From: Saccopteryx bilineata
Taxonomy: Eukaryota; Chordata; Mammalia; Chiroptera; Emballonuridae
Length of the DNA stretch: 64,000 nucleotides
Direction: 5' to 3'
NCBI RefSeq assembly: GCF_036850765.1
Contig: NC_089495.1
Location: 65,820,410 to 65,884,409, forward strand
Shown here: positions 1-11,817 of the stretch, one piece after another
How positions within the stretch are numbered: position 1 is the first letter of the stretch
How the letters are laid out: every line of letters begins with the position of its first letter
Notes under the pieces: generated by a model
Seen by the model: the letters and a program-made list of their open reading frames with translations, nothing else
Database searches by the model: none
What the model was told of the DNA's origin: nothing
Program-made: the position numbers and the translations under genes

Positions 1-2540
1 ACATACACACACACACATACTCACACCCCTTTCATGAGATTCAGCATTGGGTGTGTGATGCAGAAGAGTGTCAGTATTGACCAGAGTGTTCTGACAGCCA
101 GGGTCAAAGGAGTGTATAAAAAGTAAGTAATGTAGAGATGTATTTGTTTCTAGTCTCTCTCATCTTGCCACTTTAAAGCATTGAAACTGTCATGCCTTAA
201 AGAAGATAAGTAAAAAAACAAAAACAGGTAAGAAAGATATGTCTTACAGTATCCACCATCAACTCCAAATATTGGGCATGAATGAGGTGATGGAGACGCT
301 CATGTCAAGTGCAAAATTTAAGAAGGGAAAACTTAGTATTCACCACAAATGATATTTTTATGTGTTTTTAAAATATCCAGTAATACAAAAAAATTTATCC
401 TGAAGAATATATTAAAATTTTAAATAAAGACAAATTTATTAAGGGTTCCAACTGTTAGCCTGTGATGTTGTGAAGGGAGTTTGGTTGCAATATCCAAAGA
501 TATTGCAGCATTTATAATTGTCATGAGTGTATTTGAAAAAATTTAATTTTAACATTTACACTTTAAAGAACACTCCACTAGATGAAAATACAATAGATAA
601 GATTTGCTTTAAATTCATACAGTTCAATAATCTGCTGGGTATTTGGGCAGGGAGAGAGTTAGCAGGGCTGATCCTGCTGTCCTATAATAGCAGCTTCGTT
701 TTTGTAATTGATCCACAAGCTTTCCTTCAATCTCACAAGTGAGATTTACTTCTCACTCCATTATATATTGTCATTTGTCATTTTTATTACCGGTGTTTCA
801 AAAGCTATCAGAAATATTTTGGAAAAGAAATGGACCACTTTTCAGTTACTCTAACACTCAGACATAATTATATAGTATTTATGTAATAACAGTTTTAAAA
901 GATAACTAATTCAACTGATTTTTTTTTACATTCTTTATCCCAACTGATATCTTCTAAGATTTATTGGTTTAATTAATTATAGTTTGTACACAGTAAAATT
1001 ATTTGGAGTCACAAGAAAGCTTGATTTCCTTAGAAACTCTGATAACCATGGGAAACTAATTATTATTAGATTTGTGTGTGCGTGCGTACGTGTACACACA
1101 TATATAGTTAATATATACTATGTAACTATATAATTATATATGTGGTTTATAAAACTATGAAATATAGTTTATACCGAAGGTTGAGTTTTTCTCTTTCATT
1201 CTAATCGGTCTCTTGTATAACACTTGAAATGTGCTAGCTGGTTGTAGAAAAGACAGAAGAAGCTAAGCTATGGTATAAATTCCCAACACATGACTCTGTG
1301 AAATCCGTTGTGAATAAGCCAACCTTCAATTAATCACAATGTCTGAGCATACTCTAACATCGAACCTACTATTTCCAGGCTTGACAACTGTAAAGACAGC
1401 CCTGGAGGGCAATTTCTTTTCTCTGTATCAACTCTTCTGAAGCCCTGACAATAAAAAGAAGGTGATGGATGCTAAGACCTTTCAAGCTAATGGGCTTACT
1501 GCTCTGATTTCTGTCATAACAAACTATTTTTATATGACTCTCAATTAACTTAGATTAGTAGATATTTAAATATTTAGGAATTTAAAAAATGAAAACATCC
1601 TTTCCTTGGGGAAAAAAATGATGATTTTTTTCTTCAAAGAAACAAGTTGTGTATGTTACATTTCTCTGACTACTACTACAAAGGTGAGCTATAAATCTCT
1701 GGATATACTCACTATTAAATAAGCAAAGGCACAATTTTAAGTCATGCTTTTTTCTGAAAGGAAGTTTCCAATTCAACTAATATTACTATTTAACTATAAA
1801 GATTCAAACTAGAGGTAGACTCTCTAAGTGTCACTCTCTAATGCCATTTTTCTCAAGATATGACATCATCTATAGCTAAGAAAAAGCATAAGAATTGGAA
1901 AATTAGAATTAATCATCTTCTTTGTTTTGAAGAAGTGAGTTATAGTTCTGTTTAATGGTGACCTTCTACAACTATACTTCCTTGAAGGTGTATAAAATTT
2001 AATTATAATGAATTATATTAAATATCTCACCAATATCATTATATATTTAATTATATTTTATATAATTATATGTTATGTATATTCTTATACATAATATATT
2101 TTATATATATTCTTATACAAAGACTACAATTTACCACTGTATAACTTAATTTGATCTATTATCTCAAAACTTTTCTAGAAATAGCTAATAAAGCCAAAAA
2201 ATTGTTTGATTTTTTTTAAACAAAAAATGTATTCAGTAACATTTATGAGCACCATTAAGGAAATAGAGACCTATTCTATGATTTGTGTGTCAGAGAACAT
2301 GGAATAGATTGACTCTTCCCTATTTCTTGCACTAAGTGCTGCTAAAAATCCTGGCCATTTTACAAAAAAACAAACATAGAAAGACCCTGAAATGTGAAGA
2401 GAAATGGACCATTTAAGGACCTTGATACTAAAGGAATGACATGATGGTGTGTTGTTCCCTCCTCCTTTCCTTAGGGAAAAACTTTTTTTTTTCCTCAGTG
2501 AAACAAGTTGTATTTGTTGCATTTCTCTGATTTCTGATTT
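1..2540. other. Unique AT-rich non-coding sequence
   Basis: No gene or confident repeat is visible. It opens with a short CA-rich stretch (1-27) and contains AT-rich low-complexity tracts around 1072-1140 and 2028-2120. The open frames here (527-742, 1582-1776, 2271-2522) are short, of biased composition and without recognisable motifs, so I treat them as chance. Confidence 0.6.
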
Positions 2541-3710
2541 CTTTTTGCTTCATACTCCAGACATGGTGCTGAAGAAACTGGAGGCCCTGCGGTGTCAATG
2601 GCTAAGCACCATATAAGCCTGAACAAAAGCCTGCTCTGTCTAAACAAAAGCAAAGGAGAAAAAAAAGAGCTTAGCAAGACAGAAAACTATTAGAAAACTG
2701 CTCTTTGACAGCTCAAAAACAGAAACAAAAACAAAAGCCTTAACCACTTATACTTACATGAGCTGAGTGTGAATCTAGATTTCTTAGGCTCTAAGTGGCC
2801 TCCCAGCATTCCATCAGGGTGGTGTCAGAGAAAACAACTGAGAATCTGAGGTTGTCAGCCTCCACACTCTGCTGAATCAGAAGAGATTACATGGAGAGAG
2901 AGCCTCAATTGCCACCTCTTTCTGGCAGTAATAAGTCACATCCTCTCTGCACACTTAGGTGGGTCAAAAGTGTCTGAGTGGTGAATCAGAACCTTTACCC
3001 TATACTGTGATAGAAAAGACACTCCCACTGCAATGTCAGTGAAAACCACAGAGGAAACTAGAATGCCCGCCACTACCCAGCATTATAGATGAGCAACGTG
3101 CACCTTGGGTATTAGTGAAGGGTAGTGGGGAACCTGGACTTCTAACTTCTCCTGTCACTAATGATGTGTGCCCCTCCTTTTCCCTTGTGAGACTAGTGTC
3201 AGAGAGAGCCAGTTAAAACAAAAAGTCTAAATGAGACCCGGAGACTTATAACATAATTTCAAAAATATTTAGATTTCAATAAATAGGTCCTTGTCATACC
3301 AAGAACAAAGATCTCAAACAAAATTAAAAATTAAAAAAAATAATCAACAGATTTTGTGACACAGATTATAAATAAGCCAAGATAAAAATGTTTTCTAGAA
3401 TAATTATGAACATATTAGAAACAAACACAAAAATACAAAGACCCAGCAGAGTAAAAGAAGACATGAAGATGAAACAAATGGAAATTTTAAAATAAAAATA
3501 CAATTACCAAAATGTTTATTGTTTTACTTTTTTTTTTTTTTAATTTTATGAATGGGCTTAATTGTAGAACAGCAGACTGGAAGAGACACAGAAACAATCA
3601 GTGAACTTAAAAATATATTAACAGAAATTATTAAACCTGAGTGATAGTAAGCAAAGAGACTGTAAAGAGAATCAGGAATGTTTAACAAAATCTAAAAATT
3701 CCTGTGAACC
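2540..3710 (+). mobile_element. Degraded old L1 (L1M-type 5' UTR/ORF1 region)
   Basis: The segment around 3540-3640 reads like the mammalian L1M 5' region: a poly-T/A stretch, then text of the type 'tatgaatgggcttaa...cagactggaagagacacag...aatcagtgaactt', which is characteristic of old L1M elements in plus orientation. Upstream text with A-rich runs and a diffuse non-coding leader (2540-3400) fits the same element but is less certain. No open frame survives. Boundaries are approximate. Confidence 0.5.
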
Positions 3711-3899
3711 ACTTTTGAAATAGCCTGTCACTAAACCTGAAAGCTTGTCATAGAAACAATGTTAGTTTAGGTCGACACATTGTCAAATCATGTATTCTGC
3801 TTCCTGGTCCAAGAATTTCCCATGAATCCAACAAATCTATCCTGGAAAGAAAAATTTACTTAACTCAGTGCAAAAGTAAAATTATCAATTATCTACAAT

Positions 3900-4260
3900 G
3901 GATCAGGCCTCTATATTTCACAAGCTGTTCTCCCTTCTTGGAATAGACTTTTTAAATCAGGCCCACCTGGAAAATTCCCACTCTTCTATCCAAATACAAT
4001 CTTTACTGAGTCCCTCAAAATGAATGTGAGTTCTTTCAGCTTTGCTTATAATGTACTTGTCCATAAATCCATATGGTACTTCATACATCATGCGATGATT
4101 TTTGTCCTCTTGAAAACAAAACTGCATGATCTCAGAAGTTTAAGACTCTCTTCTAATCTTTGCTAATCCAAACTGCATTGAAATTACTTCTGTTGCAAAA
4201 TGTGTTTCATAATTAGCTGTTGCATAAATAAATGAATTAATGTAGTCAACTATGAATCAG
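3900..4260 (+). mobile_element. Probable L2 fragment
   Basis: The pattern 'ctcccttcttgg...cacctggaaaattcccactc...ttactgagtccctc' matches the layout of the L2 ORF2 3' region in mammals (the segment with cctgg-aaactcctactc). It is very diverged and 3'-incomplete. The call rests on remembered consensus structure only. Confidence 0.4.
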
Positions 4261-4696
4261 ACTGTGTTTTAATGACTATTGCCTATTCAGCATAGTAATA
4301 GACCCAGGTATATGTGGTGCATGGATTATTTAATTATTGACCTGAAGAATTTGAATTTTAGCAGAGAAGATACGTATATCATTAGAGTACAGAACTAATT
4401 ATAGTAGAAGGAAATGAGCTATACAAAATTCTAATGCTTTTGGTAGATTTTAAGAGTATACATAATTTTGTGTCTTTATATCATAAGAAGACACATATGA
4501 CACACAGTACCTTACTTGTGTAATATTCTATGCGATTAGAAAATGAAAGCAAGCCTAAACACTTTTGCTGTGATAGTAATAGAATGACTCATATCACCTT
4601 TCAACCAATGACCCAAGTCGTATTTTAACTACTTGACTAAATCATATTGCTAAGAATAGATATTTTATTGAAAAACATGGTTAAAGAAATGATCTA

Positions 4697-4928
4697 ATTG
4701 ATGAGTGGGGTGGTTACGGGGGGAGGGAGGAGAGGGAGAGGGAAGGGGGAGGGGGAGGGGCACAAAGAGAACTAGATAGAGGGTGACAAGACAATCTGAC
4801 TTTGGGTGAAGGGTATGCAACATAATTGAACTTTAAGATAACCTGGACATGTTATCTTTGAATATATGTATCTTGATTTACTGATGTCACCCCATTAAAA
4901 ATAAATACAATAAATATATATATATATA
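4697..4928 (+). mobile_element. L1 3' end, severely 5'-truncated
   Basis: A G-rich segment (4715-4760, ggggga repeats) is followed by L1 3' UTR text ending in an A/T-rich tail at 4905-4928. The same 3' UTR sequence appears in reverse at 26250-26460 and 42260-42480. A near-perfect TSD (aaagaaatgatctaa at 4683-4697 and aaagaaatggtctaa just after the tail) marks a retrotransposition event that copied only about 230 bp. Confidence 0.85.
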
Positions 4929-6000
4929 AAAAGAAATGGTCTAAATAGTGGTCTTTAAATTTTTATGTTGCATAATTCTTTCTGAATATATGTGTATTTT
5001 AAATTTATAATAAACTTGTCCTACTAAAATAATGCATATATTATCTTTAAAAGGTGCAAAAAATAAAAAAGAATAAAAGATTTAGACAAAGATAAAAAAT
5101 TGTCTATATAGTATTTCATAAATATTTACTATTAATAATAATCAAGCAATTTAAAAGGCTGTTTGTTAATTTATATCAAACCTTAAAGTATTATTTAGAT
5201 ACTTATATTAGGATATATGCAATTGGAAACATTCTCACACAAATAAGCTTTATTTTATCTTGTTTTAAGAAATATACAGCTAGGAAACCCAGAGCTATTG
5301 CATCTGTTCAAAGACATTTTTAAAGACTGCTGGCCTTCTATCTTTCGATTCTGTTGTTTCTATCACATAACTTTTATCTTCATGTTCACACAATGGCTGC
5401 TTTATCTTTCACATTATGCCTGTCTAGGCAAAAGGTGAAATCATGGTGAAAGAGCACAAAAACCAATGCTGTAAAGTCATGTTCTTAAATTTATTTTCTA
5501 GCACAGCTATAGCATATATTTCGGTGGCTGGAACTAGGTCACAAGTCACCCCCAAGTTACAGGTTAGACTGAAAAAAAACATTGTGGCTTAACCTGTTAC
5601 AATAGAGAAAAAAAATGAGAAAAAGGTACTAAATGCTTTTGTCTAAATATTCTGTTGTGTCTGGCTTGCAGATCATAGCTGAAAATGTCACTAATGGGGG
5701 AGAAATCAGCAGATTGAGAAATAAACAATCTGCATTAATTTATTATCTGTGGAAGAAAAATATCATTTTTCTGATAGTTATTCTTCTGAAAATCATTTGA
5801 AAGAGATAATGTTTAAAATATCATGATATAGGTTTAAAATCAACTGAAACTTCCATTTCAAAATTTTGAAACAAGAGAAAAATGTCTCTAAATTTGCTAT
5901 GCAGGTAATATGAGATTTTATACATAAAAATTTATGTAACAAATTCATATAATTATGCAAACATTTCCAAACTTTTGAAGTATCAATGTTCTTTCTATAG
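4929..6000. other. Unique AT-rich non-coding sequence
   Basis: No gene or classified repeat is visible. The reverse-strand frame 5793-6035 runs into the hAT element at its start and has no recognisable motif. Confidence 0.6.
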
Positions 6001-6007
6001 TATAGTA

Positions 6008-6304
6008 CAGTGCTCCCCAATCTTTTTTGGGCCACGGACCGGTTTAATGTCAGAAAATATTTTCACAGACCAACCTTTAGGGTGGGATGGATAAATGTAT
6101 CACGTGACCAAGACAAGCGTCAAGAGTGACTTTTAGACAGATGTAACAGAAGGAATCTGGTCATTTTTTAAAAATAAAACATCATTCAGACTTAAATATA
6201 AATAAAACGGAAATAATGTAAGTTATTTATTCTTTCTCTGTGGACCGGTACCAAATGGCCCACGGACCGATACCAGTCCGCAGCCGGGGGGTTGGAGACC
6301 ACTG
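6008..6304. mobile_element. Non-autonomous hAT DNA transposon, 297 bp
   Basis: Imperfect terminal inverted repeats: the left end begins cagtgctccccaatc, and the right end ends ggttggagaccactg, whose complement begins cagtggtctccaacc. The element is flanked by a perfect 8 bp TSD, gtatagta, at 6000-6007 and 6305-6312. Ends of the form CAGTG...CACTG and 8 bp TSDs are hAT hallmarks, and TA at TSD positions 4-5 fits the Buster group. There is no transposase; the body includes complementary 'acggaccg' motifs near both ends. Confidence 0.93.
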
Positions 6305-6312
6305 GTATAGTA

Positions 6313-7590
6313 CACTAAAAATGAACAAAGACTTTGGTGGCACTGTCTTCATACCTTCTACATTGCAAACTCCCACTATTTTCTCAGGATACTTCACTCA
6401 GTGGAGTTGTCGTGTAACCTAGGGAGCAAGGCAGATTAACTCTATGTGGTAAATGTTGGAAAAATGAATTTTCTTTTTGGTAAAATTGCATATAAATAGA
6501 AGCTTAATAGGTTCTTGTTAAGTCCTAATTGTAAACTTTTTAAATCTGAAATTGTCATAGATATTCTTTAGCAAGCACTACCGTAGTAAAATTTATTTTA
6601 TTCTTTTATTGTCAGCACACTTCTATGACAGACTATCCCAGGAGATAAATTTATTTGAATTACACTGAAGGTAAAATTATAATCACAGGTTTTCAAATTC
6701 AGAATCTGGTACCAGGGTTCAATTCTTCTCTAATACTTCTTCTCTTTTGCACTATTTTGTTTCATAGTCTTCTATATACCGACATATTATAATTCAAAGA
6801 AAATACTTTAATTTTCTCACTTATGGAAAGACTACCTTGAACAGGTCAGTGTCAGACTAGCTTTATGTTACAGCATGTTTCAACAGGTAATACTTTGAGT
6901 GAAAATTTAGTGCCAAATATGTTCAGCTACATGTTTACATTTCCAAAGGAAGGAGATAAATTTCACATCCTTCAGAGTTTAGATTTACACAGGAATGATT
7001 TTTTTTCTAAATAATTTCTTTCTACATTTGTGGGGATTTTTTCTCATCTAGAATGTTAAATTACCTTTCTAGATACACAATACACAAATATACATCTAGA
7101 TTTTTTTAATTAAGGAAAAAGCTAGCTAATTACACATTTTTACATAAATCTCTGTACTTGTCTTTATTTGAAAGTAAAATTTTCTGTTCAAAGATGGATC
7201 TAAGTTTATAAATTCTCACTTCTCACATTTTTAGCACATTTGTTTAAAATATTACCTTAATTACTAAAGGTACATTTTCAGCTTCTCAGTTCTAAGTGTA
7301 ACAAAACAATACACACACACACACACACATACTTTTTTCTCAGAAGAATATAGATAGCATAAACACTTTGCATCAATTTATTAACTATGAAAAAAAATTT
7401 TCTTTCATATAGTTGTCTTGAGAACTTGACAACTCTATTCTTTGAGAAGACCGTGTATTTCCTTGTCTTTATGCAACAATACTTAACACAGCATTTGCCA
7501 TGTAGTAATTATCCATAGTTACTGAACTAAATTTACATTTAATCTTATAAAGTTAATTTTGTATTCCATTGAACATTTTACTTAATATGA
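6313..7590. other. Unique AT-rich non-coding sequence
   Basis: No gene or classified repeat is visible apart from a CA microsatellite at 7310-7330. Confidence 0.6.
7310..7330. repeat. (CA)n microsatellite
   Basis: About ten uninterrupted AC dinucleotides. Confidence 0.95.
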
Positions 7591-7603
7591 TTTATTTTAT
7601 TTT

Positions 7604-7783
7604 ATTTTTTTGAGATTTTATTTATTGATTTTTAGAGAGGAAAGAGAGAGAGAATGGGAAGATAGAGGAGCAGGAAGCATCAACTCATTGTAGTTGCCTT
7701 AAGCAGAGAAGCCCAGGGTTTCAAACTGGCAATCTCAGCATTCTAGGTCAATGCTTTATCCACTGGGCCACCACAGGTCAGGC
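7604..7783 (-). mobile_element. SINE-3 copy (~190 bp tRNA-derived family)
   Basis: Reverse-oriented copy: the head lies at 7783 (complement starts gcctgacctgtggtgg...), followed on the minus strand by a B-box-like ggtttgaaaccctgg and a CT-rich body, then an AT-rich tail. TSD ttattttatttt occurs at 7592-7603 and 7784-7795, though in low-complexity DNA. Confidence 0.9.
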
Positions 7784-7795
7784 TTATTTTATTTT

Positions 7796-8380
7796 AAAAG
7801 GGCAATATTAAAAAGTTTTGTAAGTGACCCTCCACAGGGTTTTTCATTATTCATAAGTCTTGGGATGAACTTGGTTTATGTAGTCAGCAAGATGACCCTT
7901 GTGCAATTAAAGCAAATATTATATTATTTCATATTAGAGTTTAGTTAGCAATAACTTTGAAAGTTATTTATTTATACATGCTCAAGGCTACTGCTACTAA
8001 TCACCCTTGCTTTTACAGTGTGTCAAACACTTCCCCTGTAGAGAAGAAATAAAAGACAATTACAAATTTGAATCTCCTAGTACATTAATTAATTATAAAG
8101 GTTTTTTTAAAATATAAATATATATTACAATATATTAACTATGTGTATATGTAATATATTACATATATTAAGTATGTGTTCTTTGATCACATACTTAAGC
8201 TTATATATGCAGCCATGAAAGCATGTGTTATAAGAAAAGCTGCCCAATATTTTATATTTGTTCCTTTGTTGTTGTTGTTGTTGTTTTTGTTGTTAATTTT
8301 GCTTCAGTCAATTTAACCTTGAGCACAGATCAATGGAGGAGGTGACTATACTGGATAGGATGCAAGCGATCCTTTACCAA
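7796..8380. other. Unique non-coding sequence
   Basis: Nothing recognisable except a (GTT)n tract at 8267-8293 and palindromic AT-rich text near 8110-8180. Confidence 0.55.
8267..8293. repeat. (GTT)n microsatellite
   Basis: About eight GTT units with one interruption. Confidence 0.9.
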
Positions 8381-8383
8381 AGG

Positions 8384-9195
8384 AAATGTCTGCTCTGTCA
8401 AGGGATTGATCTTAAGGCCAGCTGGGTTTGTTTCTGTTATAGTAATATAATGTTATAGTAATTAAATATATAGAAATATAAAAAATATAGAAGATATATA
8501 GAAATAAGTTAGAATATAATATTAAAAGCCATTAAGGTAAGTGAAGAAGGCTACACCCTCTGGGTGGGAACTAATCTAGTGTGTACAGATATGATAGGCA
8601 AGAACGTGCCTTTTGTGCAGGGTCCAGTTAGTGTGTCTATAAATTATACATGGATAAAAAGAGTTCCCTGGAAGGAACTCCCTAAAAGTGGTTTGACATG
8701 ACAACTCTGTATATTAACATAAAAAAAAGAGTTCCCTGTGAGGAACTCTCAAAAGCGGCTTGATGTGATAACCCTGTAGATTAACACCTATTAGAACGCT
8801 CATGCCAGAAAAGGGTACTAAATCCAAGGGACCCCAGCTGCAGTTAGTTGTCCAGACTCCAGGGTTGAACCTGGACTGTCTCCACACAACTCTGACCAAG
8901 TACAGCTGAGAGGAGCACACCAATGGGGCCTCAATTAAGCTGTACAGTGGCACACTGTAGGATCTGTGAGTAGTAAACTGTCTGTGTGATTCTAGCAACT
9001 AACTTGTGTGCTGGTTGTGTCTTTCCTCTGGTTGCAACTGGTCTTGGTACCAATGAATAGAACCCTCATAGCAGCCTCAAGAGGAGTCTCGACGAGGCTG
9101 CCAGCCCTGCTGTTAAGCAGTGTTCCACTGCATGGGGAAGTCAAGTTGACACAGAACTCAAGTTCTTCTAGGACAATTTCTAGCCATAAAAAAAC
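8384..9195. mobile_element. Unclassified LTR-like block
   Basis: A GC-richer island in AT-rich surroundings, with features that would suit a retroviral LTR in plus orientation: a possible TG start near 8391, a U3-like pair of 68 bp tandem repeats (8661-8796), then GC-richer text without clear frames. I could not find matching TSDs or a clear CA end, and no second copy lies in the window. It might instead be another kind of old repeat or unique sequence. Confidence 0.35.
8661..8796. repeat. 68 bp tandem duplication, each unit with a small inverted repeat
   Basis: Unit 1 (8661-8728) and unit 2 (8729-8796) both begin gagttccctg and end in text of the form 'gta(t/g)attaaca'. Within each, GAGTTCC and GGAACTC face each other across a 6-base spacer (ctggaa in unit 1, ctgtga in unit 2), so the arms are unchanged while the spacer differs. 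Confidence 0.85.
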
Positions 9196-9402
9196 AATTT
9201 AAAAATAACCTACCATATGCTTACTTAGTGACCAGATATTAAGGATCAAAAGAAAAATATAAACAGTCAGTTTTCAAAACCCTTATATTGTATATCACCA
9301 ACATTTCTGCATTCTTGACTATGTTCTGACATGTATTAAATTTGTCATTTCACAAGTAATCACCTTTTAATAAACAGATATTCCAAATTACTTCCCCATC
9401 CA

Positions 9403-9409
<7 letters not shown>

Positions 9410-9433
<24 letters not shown>

Positions 9434-9801
9434 TTTTTTTTCATTTTTCCAAAGCTGGAAACGGGGAGGAAGTCAGACAGACTCCCGCATGCGCCCAACC
9501 GGGATCCACCCGGCATGCCCACCAGGGGGCGATGCTTTGCCCCTCTGGGGCGTTGCTCTGTTGCATCCAGAGCCATTCTAGCACCTGAGGCAGAGGCCAC
9601 AGAGCCATCCCAGCACCGGGGCCATCTTTTGCTCCAATGGAGCCTTGCTGCGGGAGGGGAAGAGAGAGACAGAGAGGAAGGAGAGGGGGAGGGGTGGAGA
9701 AGCAAATGGGCGCCTCTCCTGTGTGCCCTGGCCAGGAATCGAACCCGGGACTCCTGCACACCAGGCCGATGCTCTACCGCTAAGCCAACCGGCCAGGGCC
9801 T
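9410..9801 (-). mobile_element. SINE-1 copy (Rhin-1-like)
   Basis: Full-length reverse copy. The tRNA-like head is at 9750-9800; its complement reads ggccctggccggttggctta and has a B box ggttcgattcc. A poly-T tail and CTTT tract (9410-9440) form the 3' end. TSD cactttctt at 9401-9409 and 9802-9810. The long open frames on both strands (up to 138 codons) are translations of this SINE and not genes. Confidence 0.95.
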
Positions 9802-9832
9802 CACTTTCTTATTGTTAGCTAATATTACAAAC

Positions 9833-9959
9833 TGTTAGTCAAATAAATTTGTAAATATGATATATATGTTTGCTCACTTATTGTTTGCATTAGGTGTGGG
9901 AGACAGGCTGTAATCTGGAAAGGTCCTTATATCCTAAGACTTGGTTTTAAGACTAAGCC
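9833..9959 (+). mobile_element. LTR-A copy, 5' part (split by LTR-B)
   Basis: Aligns to the start of the LTR-A family (compare 12724): tgttagtcaaataaa at the left end, then an internal deletion, then 'cttggttttaagactaagcc', where it is interrupted. It continues at 10761. No matching 5 bp TSD pair was found for the whole copy (caaac on the left, atggg on the right). Confidence 0.75.
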
Positions 9960-10760
9960 TGTTGTAATGTAACGTTCTGCCAAGTTTATGTAGAGACACT
10001 AAGTCCAAATGAATTTTTAAGGAGTTTTATTAAAGGAGGAGATTTATTAATACGCCGACTGCATATGACAAACAAAGGGTATAGCTGACCCAGATTATGC
10101 GTTCAGCATATAACCCTGAGGCAGGTTATACACCTTTGATCACACACAGGTTGGCAGGAAAAGGAGGAGTGGGGGAAGATGACACAATTCATTAGCAAGC
10201 TTATAACATTTGTCTGTTAAGATTTATAAAAAATATTTCTACATATTAAAACTTATAAGGTAACATAATAATGAAAAATGTTGTTTTGCATATTAACAGG
10301 CATTCCTAAATTTTTTAGTGTTCATTTGCTATCCCTTTGTCTAGAGGTATATACATTAACTCTACGCCTTCAGGGTGGGAGGGGGAGCCTGGATGGAGCC
10401 AGGGGACAAGCGTCTGTGAATGTCCATTGAAGAAAGAAGAGGAACAGGAAAGGCCTGCCTCACCCTCCCTTTCCCCTCTTCATCTACTATAGAATGCCAT
10501 GGGCCATCCTGACCTGGTCTTAATCACACACAAGTATAAAAATCATATTTATAAAATCTCTCTGTATGCTTAGCCTAAATTATAAAATGTCCTTTAAGCT
10601 TCCTAGTAAAAGGGGGTTTTCTACACAGTATGTCTCTGCATGCCAGGAAATTCCCACATTCCTTTTTCCTCATTCCCTACAGAAAGGAGAGGACAAGAAA
10701 CCTGACTTTTTCTCCTAAAATATCAATATTAATTTTTAAATTCTCTGATACCTTACCACA
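9960..10760 (-). mobile_element. LTR-B solo LTR nested in LTR-A
   Basis: An 801 bp sequence bounded by TG...CA and flanked by agcc (9956-9959 and 10761-10764), a 4 bp TSD typical of class I (ERV1) elements. Minus orientation is inferred from AATAAA signals on the minus strand near its 3' end (complements of tttatt at 10026-10048). A second copy is at 22687-23547. The host LTR-A resumes exactly at the duplicated agcc. Confidence 0.8.
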
Positions 10761-11247
10761 AGCCTTTCCCACCATTTTAATACTAAAATCTCAGCATTTT
10801 AATCTCAAAACTGAGCTTTTCCCCACACTCTTGACTGTTGCATGATTTAGGGTGGTGTACTTTTATGAAGAATCCCATTTATGCCTCAGATAAGTAGCTT
10901 TGTATCAGAGACTTCATTATTTGTATATTGACTTAAAGGCTTTAATTTCTACAATATAAAGTGAGGCAGACTCAGGCACTTTCAATCAGATCTTGCCATC
11001 AGCATTGCAGAGGAGAGGCAGTCAAGATGGCAGAGTGCTGAAGGAGAAGCCAGTTTGTGCAGAGTTTGTGCAGAGAGAAGGAGATGGGAAACAGAGGTGA
11101 ATAAGGCTGGTGGGGCTTTTTATTCTAGGAATGCTTTGATGAGTCAGTGGGCCCACCATTCTCCAACTCTGTCATTTCTTTACTGTCTGCCCGAATCCAA
11201 TGGGAACCTGTATGTGAATGGCCATGATGGCGGCTCCTGGCCTTACA
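10761..11247 (+). mobile_element. LTR-A copy, 3' part
   Basis: Resumes with agcctttcccacc, carries about 50 bp not found in other LTR-A copies (10775-10845), then follows LTR-A through its TATA-like ctacaatataaag (10956) and the 'gagaaggagatgggaaacagag' type text, with a deletion after 11120, ending ccttaca at 11247. The short frames here are shadows. Confidence 0.8.
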
Positions 11248-11333
11248 ATGGGATAAAGAAATAGCTACTTTTCCATTATCTACAACATTTATGTGTAACT
11301 TAATTTCCAACTATATAATCTAATTGAGTTCTT

Positions 11334-11673
11334 TTTTTTAAGATTCATGCATTTTTTTTTATAGAGACAGAGAGAGAGTCAGAGAGAGGGATAGGGACAG
11401 ACAGAAAAAACCTAAGACAGAGATGAGAAGCATCAATCATCAGTTTTTTGTTGTGACACCTTAGTTGTTCATTGATTGCTTTCTCATATGTGTCTTGACC
11501 GTGGGTTTTCAGCAGACCAAGCAAGCTCTTGCTCAAGCCAGCGACCTTGGGTCCACGCTGGTGAGCTTTGCTCAAACCAGGTGAGCCCATGCTCAGGCTG
11601 GCAACCTTGGGGTCTCAAACCTGGGTTCTCTGCATCCCGGTTCTATCCACTGTGCCACCTCCTGGTCAGGCCC
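11334..11673 (-). mobile_element. SINE-2 copy
   Basis: Reverse full-length copy of the ~340 bp family: minus-strand head gcctgaccaggaggtggcac with body text agcaatcaatgaacaactaa, ending in a T-rich tail at 11334-11360. TSD aattgagttctt at 11322-11333 and 11674-11685. Confidence 0.93.
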
Positions 11674-11802
11674 AATTGAGTTCTTGAGACCAATCTTGTG
11701 TGGCAGGTAGCACTATGCACCAATTTAAAATGATGACAACTTGGCTTAGAAACTTTAGGATCTATGCATAAAATCACACACCCGATAAGTGTGCTTGAGT
11801 AT

Positions 11803-11817
11803 TGTGTGTGTGTGTGT
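11803..11817. repeat. (GT)n microsatellite
   Basis: Seven to eight GT units. Confidence 0.9.

Noticed and set aside
9388..9838. Open frames of 106-138 codons on both strands
   Set aside because: They lie entirely in a SINE-1 copy; the same frames recur at 15528-15912, 19588-19915, 32879-33200, 36272-36695 and 46831-47291 because the SINE is GC-rich and stop-poor.
9828..11252. Target duplication for the split LTR-A copy
   Set aside because: The flanks caaac and atggg do not match. The coincidence that atggg also follows the LTR at 18522 was considered as a shared internal sequence, but there atggg is clearly a TSD.
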